Below, piece after piece: positions 7,974 to 16,362 of a stretch of 64,000 nucleotides of DNA; the stretch's first letter is position 1; each line of letters begins with the position of its first letter. Made by a program: the position numbers and the translations under genes. The DNA lies in NCBI RefSeq assembly GCF_036381655.1, contig NZ_DASVCJ010000023.1:6697-70696 (forward strand), read 5' to 3'. The notes below the pieces were generated by a model. The model was not told the origin of the DNA. It did no database searches and was given only the letters and a program-made list of their open reading frames with translations. Source of the DNA: Ferrovibrio sp036381655 (GTDB lineage: Bacteria > Pseudomonadota > Alphaproteobacteria > Ferrovibrionales > Ferrovibrionaceae).

Positions 7974-9226
7974 CGGCATTGGCTTCAGCCCGGCGGCCGG
8001 CGGTCGCCGCTTTCGATGTCGAGCGCATCCGCGCCGATTTCCCGATCCTGGCCGAGAAGGCCCATGGCAAGCCGCTGGTCTTTCTCGATAGCGGCGCCAG
8101 CGCGCAGAAGCCCCAGGTGGTCATCGACGCGATGGCGCGCATGTACCGGCATAGCTATGCAAATGTGCATCGCGGCATTTATCAATTGAGCCAGGAGGCG
8201 ACGGACGCCTTCGAGAAGGCGCGCGAGACGGTGGCCCGTTTCATCGGCACGCCCGACAGCCGCGAGATCGTGTTCACCCGCAACGCCACCGAGGCCATCA
8301 ACCTCGTTGCCTATAGCGGCGGCTACAGCTTCCTGAAGCCCGGCGACGAGGTGGTGATCTCGCACCTGGAGCATCATGCCAACATCGTGCCCTGGCAGTT
8401 GCTGCGCGACCGGCACGGCATCGTGCTCAAGGTCGCCCCGATCGACGATCGCGGCGCGCTGATCTGGGATGAATTCGTCAAGCTGCTCGGCCCGAAGACC
8501 AAGCTGGTGGCGATGGCGCATGTTTCCAATACGCTTGGCACCGTGCTGCCGGTCGCCGAGATCATCCGCGAGGCGCATAAGCATGGCGCGCTGGCCCTGA
8601 TCGACGGCAGCCAGGCCGTGCAGCATATGCCTGTCGACGTCCGAACCCTGGATGCCGATTTCTACGTCTTCACCGGGCACAAGCTTTATGGTCCGACCGG
8701 CATCGGCGTGCTCTATGCCAAGGCGGCGCTGCTGGAGGCGATGCCGCCCTGGCAGGGCGGCGGCGACATGATCCTGGCCGTGACCTTCGATAAGACCGAA
8801 TTCAACGATATCCCGCATAAATTCGAGGCCGGTACGCCGGCTTTCGTCGAGGCGGTCGGCTTGGCGACGGCGATCGACTATGTGCAGGCCATCGGCCTGG
8901 GGCCGATCGCGGCCCATGAGCATGACCTGCTGGCCTATGCGACCGAAAAGCTTAAGCAGATCAATTCGTTAAGAATTATCGGCGAGGCCGAGGGCAAGGC
9001 CGGGGTGATCTCTTTTGTGCTGGAGGGTATTCACCCGCACGATATCGGCACCATTCTGGACCGGGAAGGCGTGGCCGTGCGGGTCGGCCAGCACTGCGCC
9101 CATCCGGTGATGGACCGTTTCGGCGTGCCGGCCACGGTGCGGGTTTCTTTCGGGATGTACAACACCCGGGCGGAAGTGGATGCGCTTTGCGCCGGGCTAC
9201 AGCGTGTCAGGGAGATTTTTGGGTGA
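7970..9226 (+). CDS. sufS: Cysteine desulfurase SufS
   Basis: PLP enzyme that takes sulfur from cysteine as a persulfide for cluster assembly. The 418-residue protein begins FDVERIRADFPIL, has the PLP lysine in TGHKLYGPTG near residue 240, and carries the type II (SufS/CsdA) active-site cysteine in VGQHCAHP near residue 370. No sufE or sufU is visible nearby, so the sulfur acceptor must be encoded elsewhere or be SufB itself. The start overlaps sufD and the stop overlaps sufT. Confidence 0.96.
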   Translation: MTALASARRPAVAAFDVERIRADFPILAEKAHGKPLVFLDSGASAQKPQVVIDAMARMYRHSYANVHRGIYQLSQEATDAFEKARETVARFIGTPDSREIVFTRNATEAINLVAYSGGYSFLKPGDEVVISHLEHHANIVPWQLLRDRHGIVLKVAPIDDRGALIWDEFVKLLGPKTKLVAMAHVSNTLGTVLPVAEIIREAHKHGALALIDGSQAVQHMPVDVRTLDADFYVFTGHKLYGPTGIGVLYAKAALLEAMPPWQGGGDMILAVTFDKTEFNDIPHKFEAGTPAFVEAVGLATAIDYVQAIGLGPIAAHEHDLLAYATEKLKQINSLRIIGEAEGKAGVISFVLEGIHPHDIGTILDREGVAVRVGQHCAHPVMDRFGVPATVRVSFGMYNTRAEVDALCAGLQRVREIFG

Positions 9227-9573
9227 TGTCGGCGACCAGTACGGAGAAGCAGGCGGAAATCCCTTCGGTCGAAGGCCTGCAGGAGCAGGTGATCGAGACC
9301 CTGAAGACCGTCTATGACCCGGAAATTCCGGTTAACATTTATGAACTCGGCCTTATATACAATGTCGAGGTCAACGAGGCCCGGGATGTCAGGATCGAGA
9401 TGACCCTGACCTCGCCGAATTGCCCGGCGGCACAATCGATGCCCAGCGAAGTGGAGTACAAGACCAAGTCCATCGCTGGGGTCGGCGAGGTGACCGTCGA
9501 CGTGGTTTGGGATCCGCCGTGGACGCCGGAGCATATGTCCGAGGCGGCGCGGCTCGAACTGGGTATATTGTGA
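9226..9573 (+). CDS. sufT: SUF-associated DUF59/MIP18 protein SufT
   Basis: Small Fe-S carrier/maturation factor of the DUF59 (MIP18, PaaD) family found in SUF operons. The 115-residue product has the family core YDPEIPVNIYELGLIY and TSPNCPAAQSMP, where the cysteine is thought to bind Fe or an Fe-S cluster. The start is taken at 9226, where ATG overlaps the sufS stop as TGATG; upstream in-frame starts lie inside sufS. The role is inferred from family and operon position. Confidence 0.9.
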   Translation: MSATSTEKQAEIPSVEGLQEQVIETLKTVYDPEIPVNIYELGLIYNVEVNEARDVRIEMTLTSPNCPAAQSMPSEVEYKTKSIAGVGEVTVDVVWDPPWTPEHMSEAARLELGIL

Positions 9574-9583
9574 GGATTGGACG

Positions 9584-9949
9584 ATGGCTGTGACGGAAAC
9601 GGCAGAGCGGCGCCCCGCCTTCAAGGCGGTGACCTTGACCGATGCCGCCGCGGCGCGCATACGCGAACTGATGGCCAGGGCGGACAAGCCGATCGTCGGC
9701 TTGCGGATCGCGATCAGCACCAAGGGCTGTTCCGGCCTGTCTTATGACATCCAGTATGCCGAGGAGAAGGGCAAGTTCGACGAGGTTGTCGAGGACAAGG
9801 GCGCGACCGTCCTGATCGAACCGAAGGCCCAGATGTATCTATTCGGCACCGAGATCGACTGGGTCGAGGACAAGCTGCAATCGGGCTTCGTGTTCCGCAA
9901 TCCCAATGAAAAGGGCCGTTGCGGCTGCGGCGAAAGCTTCCACGTCTGA
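9584..9949 (+). CDS. sufA: A-type Fe-S carrier SufA/IscA
   Basis: Cluster carrier that hands Fe-S units to target proteins. The 121-residue protein has the three conserved cysteines of A-type carriers: one in STKGCSGLSYD near residue 47 and the C-terminal pair in GRCGCGESF near residue 115. It is the last gene of the operon, 10 bp after sufT. The convergent gene at 9972 ends 22 bp beyond. No clear U-tract terminator lies in this short gap. Confidence 0.93.
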   Translation: MAVTETAERRPAFKAVTLTDAAAARIRELMARADKPIVGLRIAISTKGCSGLSYDIQYAEEKGKFDEVVEDKGATVLIEPKAQMYLFGTEIDWVEDKLQSGFVFRNPNEKGRCGCGESFHV

Positions 9950-9971
9950 CGACTGACCGAGATTGCGCCGG

Positions 9972-11555
9972 CTATTTCTCGCGCCGGCGGTAAATCGTGT
10001 AGCGGTCGTAGTCCATGATCTTCTCGTAATCCTCGAACCGCTTGGCAAAGAGGGGATTGCGCGAGAAATAATCCAGATAGCTGAACTCATCGCCCTGGCA
10101 GCGCGGGATGCCGGGAACGTTGTCGATGATCAGGAGCGACGGCTTTTTCTTGTAGAAATCCTCGGCCACCGTGCGGAAGACGAAAGCCTCCGCCGGGCTC
10201 ATTGCTTCCGGCGGATTGTAGAGCGGCGCCAGTTCGCGGCATTCGGCATAGGCGCCCTGGATCAGCCACATGCTTTCGAACCGCATGGTCAGATGCAGAT
10301 TGGCGTAATTGATCAGCGGAAAGATCGGATAGATGCCGGGCGACAGGATCAGGATGCGGTCGTTGCGCGTCTCCTGCTGCACGATATGCAGAAGCCGCTC
10401 CAGCACCGAGCCGCGGTAATCGAGCTGGTTGTCGAACGGCCGGTTGTGCAATACCTGCTGGTAGAAGACGAGCATCATCAGCGCCGCTGCGAACAGCTTG
10501 GCCGGCCGGCTGTCGCCCCGCCGCGGCCAGACCACGTGATCCATGACATGGGCGACGATCACGCCCGTGAGCAGCAGCGTGTAAGCCTGAGACGGTAGGG
10601 CATGGTAGGGCCAGCCCTTGTGCTGGGCATAGGCTGAAATCAGGCCGCCGATCCCGGCCAGGAACATGACCCGGGCCATGTCCGAGCGGACCGCGAAGAA
10701 GGCGGCGATCCCAAGCAGCGGCAGGATGAAGGTCGGCGGTCCCAGATTGGCGCTCAGCGCCAGGTCGATGCTGCTCCAGTTGCTGACTTCGCTGTAGAAG
10801 CCGGTCGCGATCGGCCAGACGATGGTGAAATATTCCGGCGTGACGATGATGGCGAAAAGGGCGTGTGCGATGCAGACGGCGAGGACCGACCATGGCGCCG
10901 GGTCCGCCAGGCTGCGCCGCAATCCGCATTGCGACAGGACATAGAGTTCGACCAGAAACGGGATGCCGAGGAAATAGGGCTTCATCGCGAAGCCCAGGCC
11001 GGCCAGGATGCCGGTTGTGATTCTGATCCGCCGGCTCAGTTTTTCGCCGCCGGCGCGGCCGCTCGCCACCAGCAGATACGGCATCGACAGGACCAGCATG
11101 ATGTGTTCGCGCTGGGTGAAGGTGTCGCCGGGAAAGACCACCAGGATGAAAAGCAGCAGCAGCGGCAGCAGGGCGTCCGCGGTGGCGTGCGCCGGATCCA
11201 GGCTGGCGGCCAGCACCCAGCGGCATGTCAGAAATGAGCCGGCGATGCCCAGGCCCAGCAGGGCGACCAGCATCGTGGTGCCCGGGATGCCGGTCAGCTT
11301 GGCGAGCGCTTCCGGCAGCAGATGCAGGACGAAGACCAGCGGGGTATTGATGTCGATGGCATCGACATAAAGCGTGCCGCCATTCAGCCAGACCTTGGCG
11401 ATGTACAGAAGCACCGCCGTATCGTGATTGATCGACGGGAAGAAGTAGCCGACGATCCAGACGGCGCAAACCGCCAGCACCAGGCTATGCAGCACGTTGG
11501 CCCAGTCGAGACGGCGATGCTGGGTCGCCTGATCGTGGGTGCGGGGATAGTCCAT
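9972..11555 (-). CDS. GT-C-like multi-pass membrane glycosyltransferase
   Basis: Predicted inner-membrane protein of 527 residues with about ten hydrophobic segments. Near the N-terminus, the segment NHDTAVLLYIAKVWLNGG followed by YVDAIDINTP resembles the first periplasmic loop of GT-C enzymes (ArnT/PMT-like), which use a lipid-phosphate sugar donor and an acidic catalytic residue. The start is set at ATG 11555 (MDYPRTHD); the upstream frame to 11789 overlaps the divergent methyltransferase. With the GT2 and SMR-like genes at 12400-13688 it would be the transferase of a three-part lipid-linked sugar system. Substrate unknown. Confidence 0.6.
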   Translation of the reverse strand: MDYPRTHDQATQHRRLDWANVLHSLVLAVCAVWIVGYFFPSINHDTAVLLYIAKVWLNGGTLYVDAIDINTPLVFVLHLLPEALAKLTGIPGTTMLVALLGLGIAGSFLTCRWVLAASLDPAHATADALLPLLLLFILVVFPGDTFTQREHIMLVLSMPYLLVASGRAGGEKLSRRIRITTGILAGLGFAMKPYFLGIPFLVELYVLSQCGLRRSLADPAPWSVLAVCIAHALFAIIVTPEYFTIVWPIATGFYSEVSNWSSIDLALSANLGPPTFILPLLGIAAFFAVRSDMARVMFLAGIGGLISAYAQHKGWPYHALPSQAYTLLLTGVIVAHVMDHVVWPRRGDSRPAKLFAAALMMLVFYQQVLHNRPFDNQLDYRGSVLERLLHIVQQETRNDRILILSPGIYPIFPLINYANLHLTMRFESMWLIQGAYAECRELAPLYNPPEAMSPAEAFVFRTVAEDFYKKKPSLLIIDNVPGIPRCQGDEFSYLDYFSRNPLFAKRFEDYEKIMDYDRYTIYRRREK

Positions 11556-11668
11556 CGGCGGATTGGTCGCCTTTGTCAGGTTGGGGCACGGCGAGACTGG
11601 CGGATGGCCGGGCCGAATTGGTAAACCATTCGCCGGCCCGGAAATCAATGGTGAGGCGGCAGGGGCGT

Positions 11669-12403
11669 ATGGAGCGGGTGGAATACCACCGGATGGCAGC
11701 ACTCGAGGATACCATGTGGTGGTTCCGGGCGCTGCACGCCGCCATGATCCAGCGGCTGGGCCAATGGAACTTGCTCGCAGGTGCAGCAATTCTCGATGCC
11801 GGCTGTGGCACCGGCGGGCTTTTGGCCCGGCTGGCCGCCGCTCGCCCAGATTTTGCCTTGTTCGGCCTGGAGTTTGATACGGAAGCCGCTGCGCTGGCTC
11901 GTAAAAAGGCGAGGCGGCAAATCGCCGTCGGTTCCGTCAATGCGATGCCCTTCGCCGGCGGGGCGTTCGATGCCGTCGTCAGTGCCGATGTCCTTTGCCA
12001 TGCCGGCGTGGATGAGGCGGCGGCCCTGTCGGAGTTTTTCCGGTGCCTGAAGCCGGGCGGACGGCTGCTGCTGAACCTGCCGGCCTATCAATGGATGGCT
12101 TCGGCGCATGACCGGCATGTCCATAATGTCCGGCGCTATACCGCCGGCGGGGCGGTTCGGCTGCTGGCCGGGGCGGGGTTCGACGGGATCAGGGCCGGCT
12201 ATTGGAACAGTTTGTTGTTTCCGTTAATGCTGCTGCACCGGCTCGCCGCCGGTCGGGGGGAGGGGGGCAGCGATGTTCAGGCTTTCCCGGCTTGGCAGGA
12301 CCGGACATTCTTTACCGTTACCGCCATTGAACGCCGCTTGGCGCGCGGCGGTATCGGTCTGCCCTTTGGGGGTTCGGTTTGGATATCGGCCAGGAAACCA
12401 TGA
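11669..12403 (+). CDS. Class I SAM-dependent methyltransferase
   Basis: The 244-residue protein has the SAM-binding motif I DAGCGTGGLLARL near residue 40, an acidic post-II region, and a motif IV-like VVSADVLCHAGV, typical of Methyltransf_11/23 enzymes. The start at 11669 is chosen for the AGGGG four bases upstream; an alternative ATG lies at 11648. Its stop overlaps the GT2 start by ATGA, so the two are coupled. In this setting it may methylate a sugar or a lipid-linked intermediate (inference). Confidence 0.75.
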   Translation: MERVEYHRMAALEDTMWWFRALHAAMIQRLGQWNLLAGAAILDAGCGTGGLLARLAAARPDFALFGLEFDTEAAALARKKARRQIAVGSVNAMPFAGGAFDAVVSADVLCHAGVDEAAALSEFFRCLKPGGRLLLNLPAYQWMASAHDRHVHNVRRYTAGGAVRLLAGAGFDGIRAGYWNSLLFPLMLLHRLAAGRGEGGSDVQAFPAWQDRTFFTVTAIERRLARGGIGLPFGGSVWISARKP

Positions 12404-13353
12404 GCGAGTCCGCATTCGCGCTTTCAATCGTCGTGCCGGTCTATAATGGCGCCGACAGCGTGCCCGTCCTCGTCGAGGCGCTGGCGCGCCTCGAGATTCC
12501 CGGCGGGCACGAGATTGTCCTCGTCAACGACAGCAGTCCCGATGAATCGCTGGCCGTCTGCCGCGAACTCTGCCGCCGCAACGAGGTGGCGCTGACCGTC
12601 GTCAACCTTGCCAGGAATTTCGGCGAGCACAACGCCGTCATGGCGGGGCTGGCACAGGCCCGCGGCGCCTACATCATCACGATGGACGACGATCTGCAGA
12701 ATCCTCCGGAGGAGGTGACGCGGCTATGGCGCTACGCCAGGGACAATGCCTATGACGTCGTCTACACCTACTACGCCACCAAGAAGCATGCCATCTGGCG
12801 CAATCTCGGCAGCCGCTTCACCAACTGGTGCGCCGACTTCCTGCTCGACAAGCCGCAAGGCCTGTATCTATCGAGCTTTCGCTGCCTGAGCGCATTCACC
12901 GCGCGTAACATCCTCGCCCATACCGGACCGTTTCCATACATCGATGGCCTGATCATGCAGGTCACGCAGAATATCGGCCGCTTGCAGGTGGAACACCTGC
13001 CGCGCGCCAAGGGGCATAGCAACTACACCCTGCGCAGGCTGGTGCGGCTGTTCATGTCGATGTTCCTCAACTTCTCGGTCATGCCGCTGCGCGTCGGCAC
13101 GCTGGTCGGCTTTCTCATGGCCGGTATCGGCGTTCTGGCCTTCGTCGTCATCCTGATCGAGGCGCTCATCGGCGATACGCCGCAGGGCTATGCCTCGCTG
13201 ATGGCGGCGGTGCTTCTGCTCGCGGGCGTTCAGCTCATCATGCTGGGGCTGGTGGGGGAATATCTCGGCCGTCTGTTCCTGACCATCAACAGGAAGCCGC
13301 AATTCGTCGTTCGCGACGTGGAACGCAACGCCAAGGCCGTCGGAGAGAAATGA
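12400..13353 (+). CDS. Polyprenyl-phosphate glycosyltransferase (GT2, DPM1/ArnC/GtrB-like)
   Basis: Moves a sugar from an NDP donor onto polyprenyl phosphate at the cytoplasmic face. The 317-residue protein has the GT2 fold start SIVVPVYNGADSV, a DDD-type metal site in TMDDDLQNPPEE near residue 95, and two C-terminal membrane spans (residues about 228-290), the architecture of DPM1-like and ArnC-like enzymes. The start at 12400 overlaps the methyltransferase stop; the SMR-like gene overlaps its end. The sugar cannot be told from sequence. Confidence 0.88.
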   Translation: MSESAFALSIVVPVYNGADSVPVLVEALARLEIPGGHEIVLVNDSSPDESLAVCRELCRRNEVALTVVNLARNFGEHNAVMAGLAQARGAYIITMDDDLQNPPEEVTRLWRYARDNAYDVVYTYYATKKHAIWRNLGSRFTNWCADFLLDKPQGLYLSSFRCLSAFTARNILAHTGPFPYIDGLIMQVTQNIGRLQVEHLPRAKGHSNYTLRRLVRLFMSMFLNFSVMPLRVGTLVGFLMAGIGVLAFVVILIEALIGDTPQGYASLMAAVLLLAGVQLIMLGLVGEYLGRLFLTINRKPQFVVRDVERNAKAVGEK

Positions 13354-13688
13354 TGATGTGGTTCTATCTGGCTTTGGCAGCCGGCATTCTTCTTGGGGTC
13401 GTCGGGCAATTGCTGTTGAAGGCGGGCGCCGGCGGCGAAACCCTGCTGCAGCAGTTCCTCGCGCCCCAGTCCGTCATCGGATTGGCGCTCTATTTCATTG
13501 CGGCGGTCTGCTACATGCTGGCGCTGCGCAAGATACCGGTTTCGGTCGCTTTCCCCAGCGTGTCGCTATCCTACGTGCTGGTTGCGCTGCTCGCCTTCTG
13601 GCTCTACGGCGAAGCCCTGAGCCCATCGAAGCTGGCCGGCATTGCGCTGATCTGCGTCGGGGTGATCCTGGTCACCCGCACCGCCTGA
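13350..13688 (+). CDS. Small four-helix SMR/ArnE-like membrane protein, putative flippase subunit
   Basis: 112 residues with four hydrophobic helices and the EmrE/ArnE-like layout: GILLGVVGQLLLKAG in helix 1, then ALRKIPVSVAFPSVSLSYVL and a final helix GIALICVGVILV. Members next to GT2 genes, such as ArnE/F, flip the undecaprenyl-phosphate sugar across the membrane; drug-exporting SMR proteins are the alternative. The overlap with the GT2 gene favours the flippase role. The start codon is one of three consecutive ATGs at 13350, 13353 and 13356. Confidence 0.7.
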   Translation: MMMWFYLALAAGILLGVVGQLLLKAGAGGETLLQQFLAPQSVIGLALYFIAAVCYMLALRKIPVSVAFPSVSLSYVLVALLAFWLYGEALSPSKLAGIALICVGVILVTRTA

Positions 13689-13696
13689 GCGGCGTC

Positions 13697-14818
13697 TCAG
13701 CCCCAGGCGGCGCGTATCGCGGCAATCACCGATTCGACCTCGGCATTCTGCAGCTGCGGATACATCGGCAGGCTGAGCACGCTTCTTGCGGCGCGTTCGG
13801 TACGCGCCAGGCCGGTCGGCCCGAGCGGAATGCGGCCACGATAGGCGGGCTGCAGATGCACGGGCATCGGGTAATGCACCAGCGTGCCGATATTGCGCTC
13901 CTTCAGGCGGGCCTGCAGCTCGTCGCGGCGCTCACCGGCATCGATTACATATTGATGATAAACCGGCATGGCGCCCGGCCTGGTTTGCGGCAGGGCCAGC
14001 CCGGATAGGCCGTCCAGGCCCGTGGTGTAGCTTTCGGCGATGCTGCGCCGCCGGGCGGTATCGGCCGGCAGGCGGGTCAGTTTCACCCGCAGAATGGCCG
14101 CCTGCAGCGGATCGAGCCGGCTGTTCATCCCGGCGATGTCGCTGACATAGCGTTGCCGCCAGCCATATTCCCGCACCGCCCGCATGGTTTCGGCCAAGGC
14201 GCCGTCATCGGTGGTGACGATCCCGCCATCGCCGATGGCGCCCAGATTCTTGGTCGGATAGAGGCTGTAGGCGGCAACGCGTCCCCAATGGCCCACCATG
14301 CGGCCATCCAGCATGGCGCCATGAGCCTGGGAATTGTCCTCCAGGATGGTCAGGCCATGCTTTTCGGCAATCGGCTGCAACGCCAGCATGGCGGCGGGCT
14401 GGCCATAAAGATGGACCGGGATGATCGCCTTCGCCTTCGGCACGCCGGCCGGCCACTGCTTCAGCAATGCTTCCAGCGCGGCGGGATCGAGCGTCCAGTA
14501 TTCGTCGACATCGACCAGGACCGGCGTTGCGCCGGTCAGCTCGATGGCGGCGACGGTCGCCACGGCGGTATGGGAAACCGTGATGACGGAATCGCCGGGG
14601 CCGATGCCGAGCGCTCTTAGCGCGATGATCAGCGCGTCGGTGCCGCTGGCGACGGCAACGGCATGCTTGGCGCTGCAATAGGCGGCAAACTCGCGCTCGA
14701 AAGCGGCAACCTCTTCGCCGAGGATGTACCAGCCGCTGTCCAGCACGCGACGGATGGCGGCGTCTATGTCAGCGCGCTGGGCGATATAGGCGGCTTTCGG
14801 ATTGGTCTGTGGGATCAT
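13697..14818 (-). CDS. DegT/DnrJ/EryC1 sugar aminotransferase
   Basis: PLP-dependent enzyme that transaminates an NDP-keto-sugar. The 373-residue protein shows the family features: ASGTDALIIALRALGIGPGD near residue 60, an acidic ILEDNSQAHGA that holds the PLP ring, and the Schiff-base lysine in YPTKNLGAIGDGG near residue 185. It is 18 bp downstream of the epimerase at 14837-15814 on the same strand, so the two probably make an amino sugar for the neighbouring glycosyltransferases. Confidence 0.88.
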   Translation of the reverse strand: MIPQTNPKAAYIAQRADIDAAIRRVLDSGWYILGEEVAAFEREFAAYCSAKHAVAVASGTDALIIALRALGIGPGDSVITVSHTAVATVAAIELTGATPVLVDVDEYWTLDPAALEALLKQWPAGVPKAKAIIPVHLYGQPAAMLALQPIAEKHGLTILEDNSQAHGAMLDGRMVGHWGRVAAYSLYPTKNLGAIGDGGIVTTDDGALAETMRAVREYGWRQRYVSDIAGMNSRLDPLQAAILRVKLTRLPADTARRRSIAESYTTGLDGLSGLALPQTRPGAMPVYHQYVIDAGERRDELQARLKERNIGTLVHYPMPVHLQPAYRGRIPLGPTGLARTERAARSVLSLPMYPQLQNAEVESVIAAIRAAWG

Positions 14819-14836
14819 GGTCAGCGAGCTTTCGAC

Positions 14837-15814
14837 TCAGATGTAGTGGGCGGCATGCTGCCGGTAGAATGCTATCGTTTCAGCCAATCCGTCGGCCAAG
14901 TCGGTTTTCGGCTTCCAGCCAGCCGCCTTGCGAAATGCGCTATCGTTCGCGACGTAATCGCCGATATCGATCTTCTTGCGCTCGGCCGGGAATTCCCGCA
15001 CGTCGTAACCGCCGTTGCCGGCCACGCGGACCATGGTTTTTGCCAGATCGAGCAGCGTCACCGGCGGGCAGCCGCCGACATTGTAGGCCTGTCCGATGGT
15101 TCCGTCCTGCTCGGCAGCCGCCAGCAGGGCGGAGATCAGGTCTGCGATATAGGTGAAGTCGCGCTTCTGCGTACCGCCCCAGACCTCGAACCGGCCATTT
15201 TCGATGACATGCCGGATCCAGACCCCCAGAAAGGTCTGCTTGGCATCGCGGATGCGCATGCGCGGACCGAAGACGTTGGTCAGGCGCAGGGCCGTGGCGC
15301 GCAGGCCGTACACGCGGGCATAGAGCAAATGATAGGATTCAGCGGCGTATTTATGGATGCCGTTGATGTCGGGCGACGCGATCGGATGGGCCTCGTCGAC
15401 TGGCAGATAGCGCGGCGGGCCGTAGAATTGCCGGGTCGAGCTGTAGATCAGCCGGGCCTGCGGGTTGGTCCGCCGTACCAGTTCGAGAAAACGCAGATTG
15501 GCTTCCTGATTGAGCCGCAGATCTTCCAGGGGCTGCAGCATCGAATCCATATGCGAGGTCTGGCCGGCCAGGTTGAAGATGACCGCGGCGCCTCCGACGG
15601 AATCGGCTATGGCGCTTTCGGCGCCGATATCGGCTTCGATGAGTTGAACGTTCCCGGGGGCGCCCGAAAGATTGAAGGGATTGGCGCCATACTGGGCCAG
15701 CATGCGGTCGATCACCGTGACCCTGGCGCCGAGGCCCGCCAGATGGAGGACCAGATTGGAGCCAATGAAGCCCATTCCGCCGGTGACAACCACCGGAACA
15801 TTGCGCCATGTCAT
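14837..15814 (-). CDS. NAD-dependent nucleotide-sugar epimerase/dehydratase
   Basis: Extended short-chain dehydrogenase of 325 residues starting at ATG 15814, where the Rossmann motif GGMGFIGSNL begins at residue 11. The usual YxxxK catalytic pair appears as NGIHK: the lysine is present but Asn replaces Tyr, as in the subgroup with an NGIxK motif, so another residue must act as base. It likely supplies the keto-sugar for the aminotransferase downstream. The frame upstream of 15814 is longer but overlaps the divergent lipoprotein gene. Confidence 0.82.
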   Translation of the reverse strand: MTWRNVPVVVTGGMGFIGSNLVLHLAGLGARVTVIDRMLAQYGANPFNLSGAPGNVQLIEADIGAESAIADSVGGAAVIFNLAGQTSHMDSMLQPLEDLRLNQEANLRFLELVRRTNPQARLIYSSTRQFYGPPRYLPVDEAHPIASPDINGIHKYAAESYHLLYARVYGLRATALRLTNVFGPRMRIRDAKQTFLGVWIRHVIENGRFEVWGGTQKRDFTYIADLISALLAAAEQDGTIGQAYNVGGCPPVTLLDLAKTMVRVAGNGGYDVREFPAERKKIDIGDYVANDSAFRKAAGWKPKTDLADGLAETIAFYRQHAAHYI

Positions 15815-15943
15815 TTTAGCCTCGAGCGGGAAAGCCGATTCCCAATTTTCTGGCGATAAATTATGGCCGAAATCGGTATGGCCTGTCAGCGGTCGGGCTT
15901 GCCGCTCTTTTTCGGGCGAGGCAAAGTGGCGGCAGGAGGAGCC

Positions 15944-16348
15944 ATGCGTTTCAGCGGATCGCTTGCCATCGTCTGGATCGGTATCGTGCTGGCCGGTTGC
16001 GCCGGGCCCGTATCCGAACCCTACTATATCGGCCGCTGGATGCCATCGGACAGCGGAAAGATCGACATTCCCAGCCGGGTGCCGCTGACCGACACCAGGA
16101 CCGGACGGCCCTATCTTTCCATCTGTTACAACAAAATGCTCCACAACGCTGAGCAGGTGCGGCAGCTGGTACGCGAGAACTGCACCGATCCGCAGCTCTT
16201 CTATAACGGCAGCGATCTTTATGCCTGCTCGCTGGCCGCGCCGATCCGGGCCACCTATAGCTGCGGCGCGCTGAGCCGCGCCGCACAGGAGGCGCGCCCC
16301 AATCTGCTCAAGGACGACCGTTACCTCGGCGAGATCAAGATCTATTGA
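15944..16348 (+). CDS. Small lipoprotein of unknown function
   Basis: 134-residue protein with a lipoprotein signal: a hydrophobic run ending LAGC, with the acylated cysteine at residue 19. GGCAGGAGG precedes the ATG at 15944. The mature part has four further cysteines (CYNK, NCTDP, YACS, YSCG), which may form two disulfides in the periplasm. It lies between the epimerase (divergent) and ugpC (convergent). I do not recognise the family. Confidence 0.7.
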   Translation: MRFSGSLAIVWIGIVLAGCAGPVSEPYYIGRWMPSDSGKIDIPSRVPLTDTRTGRPYLSICYNKMLHNAEQVRQLVRENCTDPQLFYNGSDLYACSLAAPIRATYSCGALSRAAQEARPNLLKDDRYLGEIKIY

Positions 16349-16362
16349 GCCGCCTGGCGACC

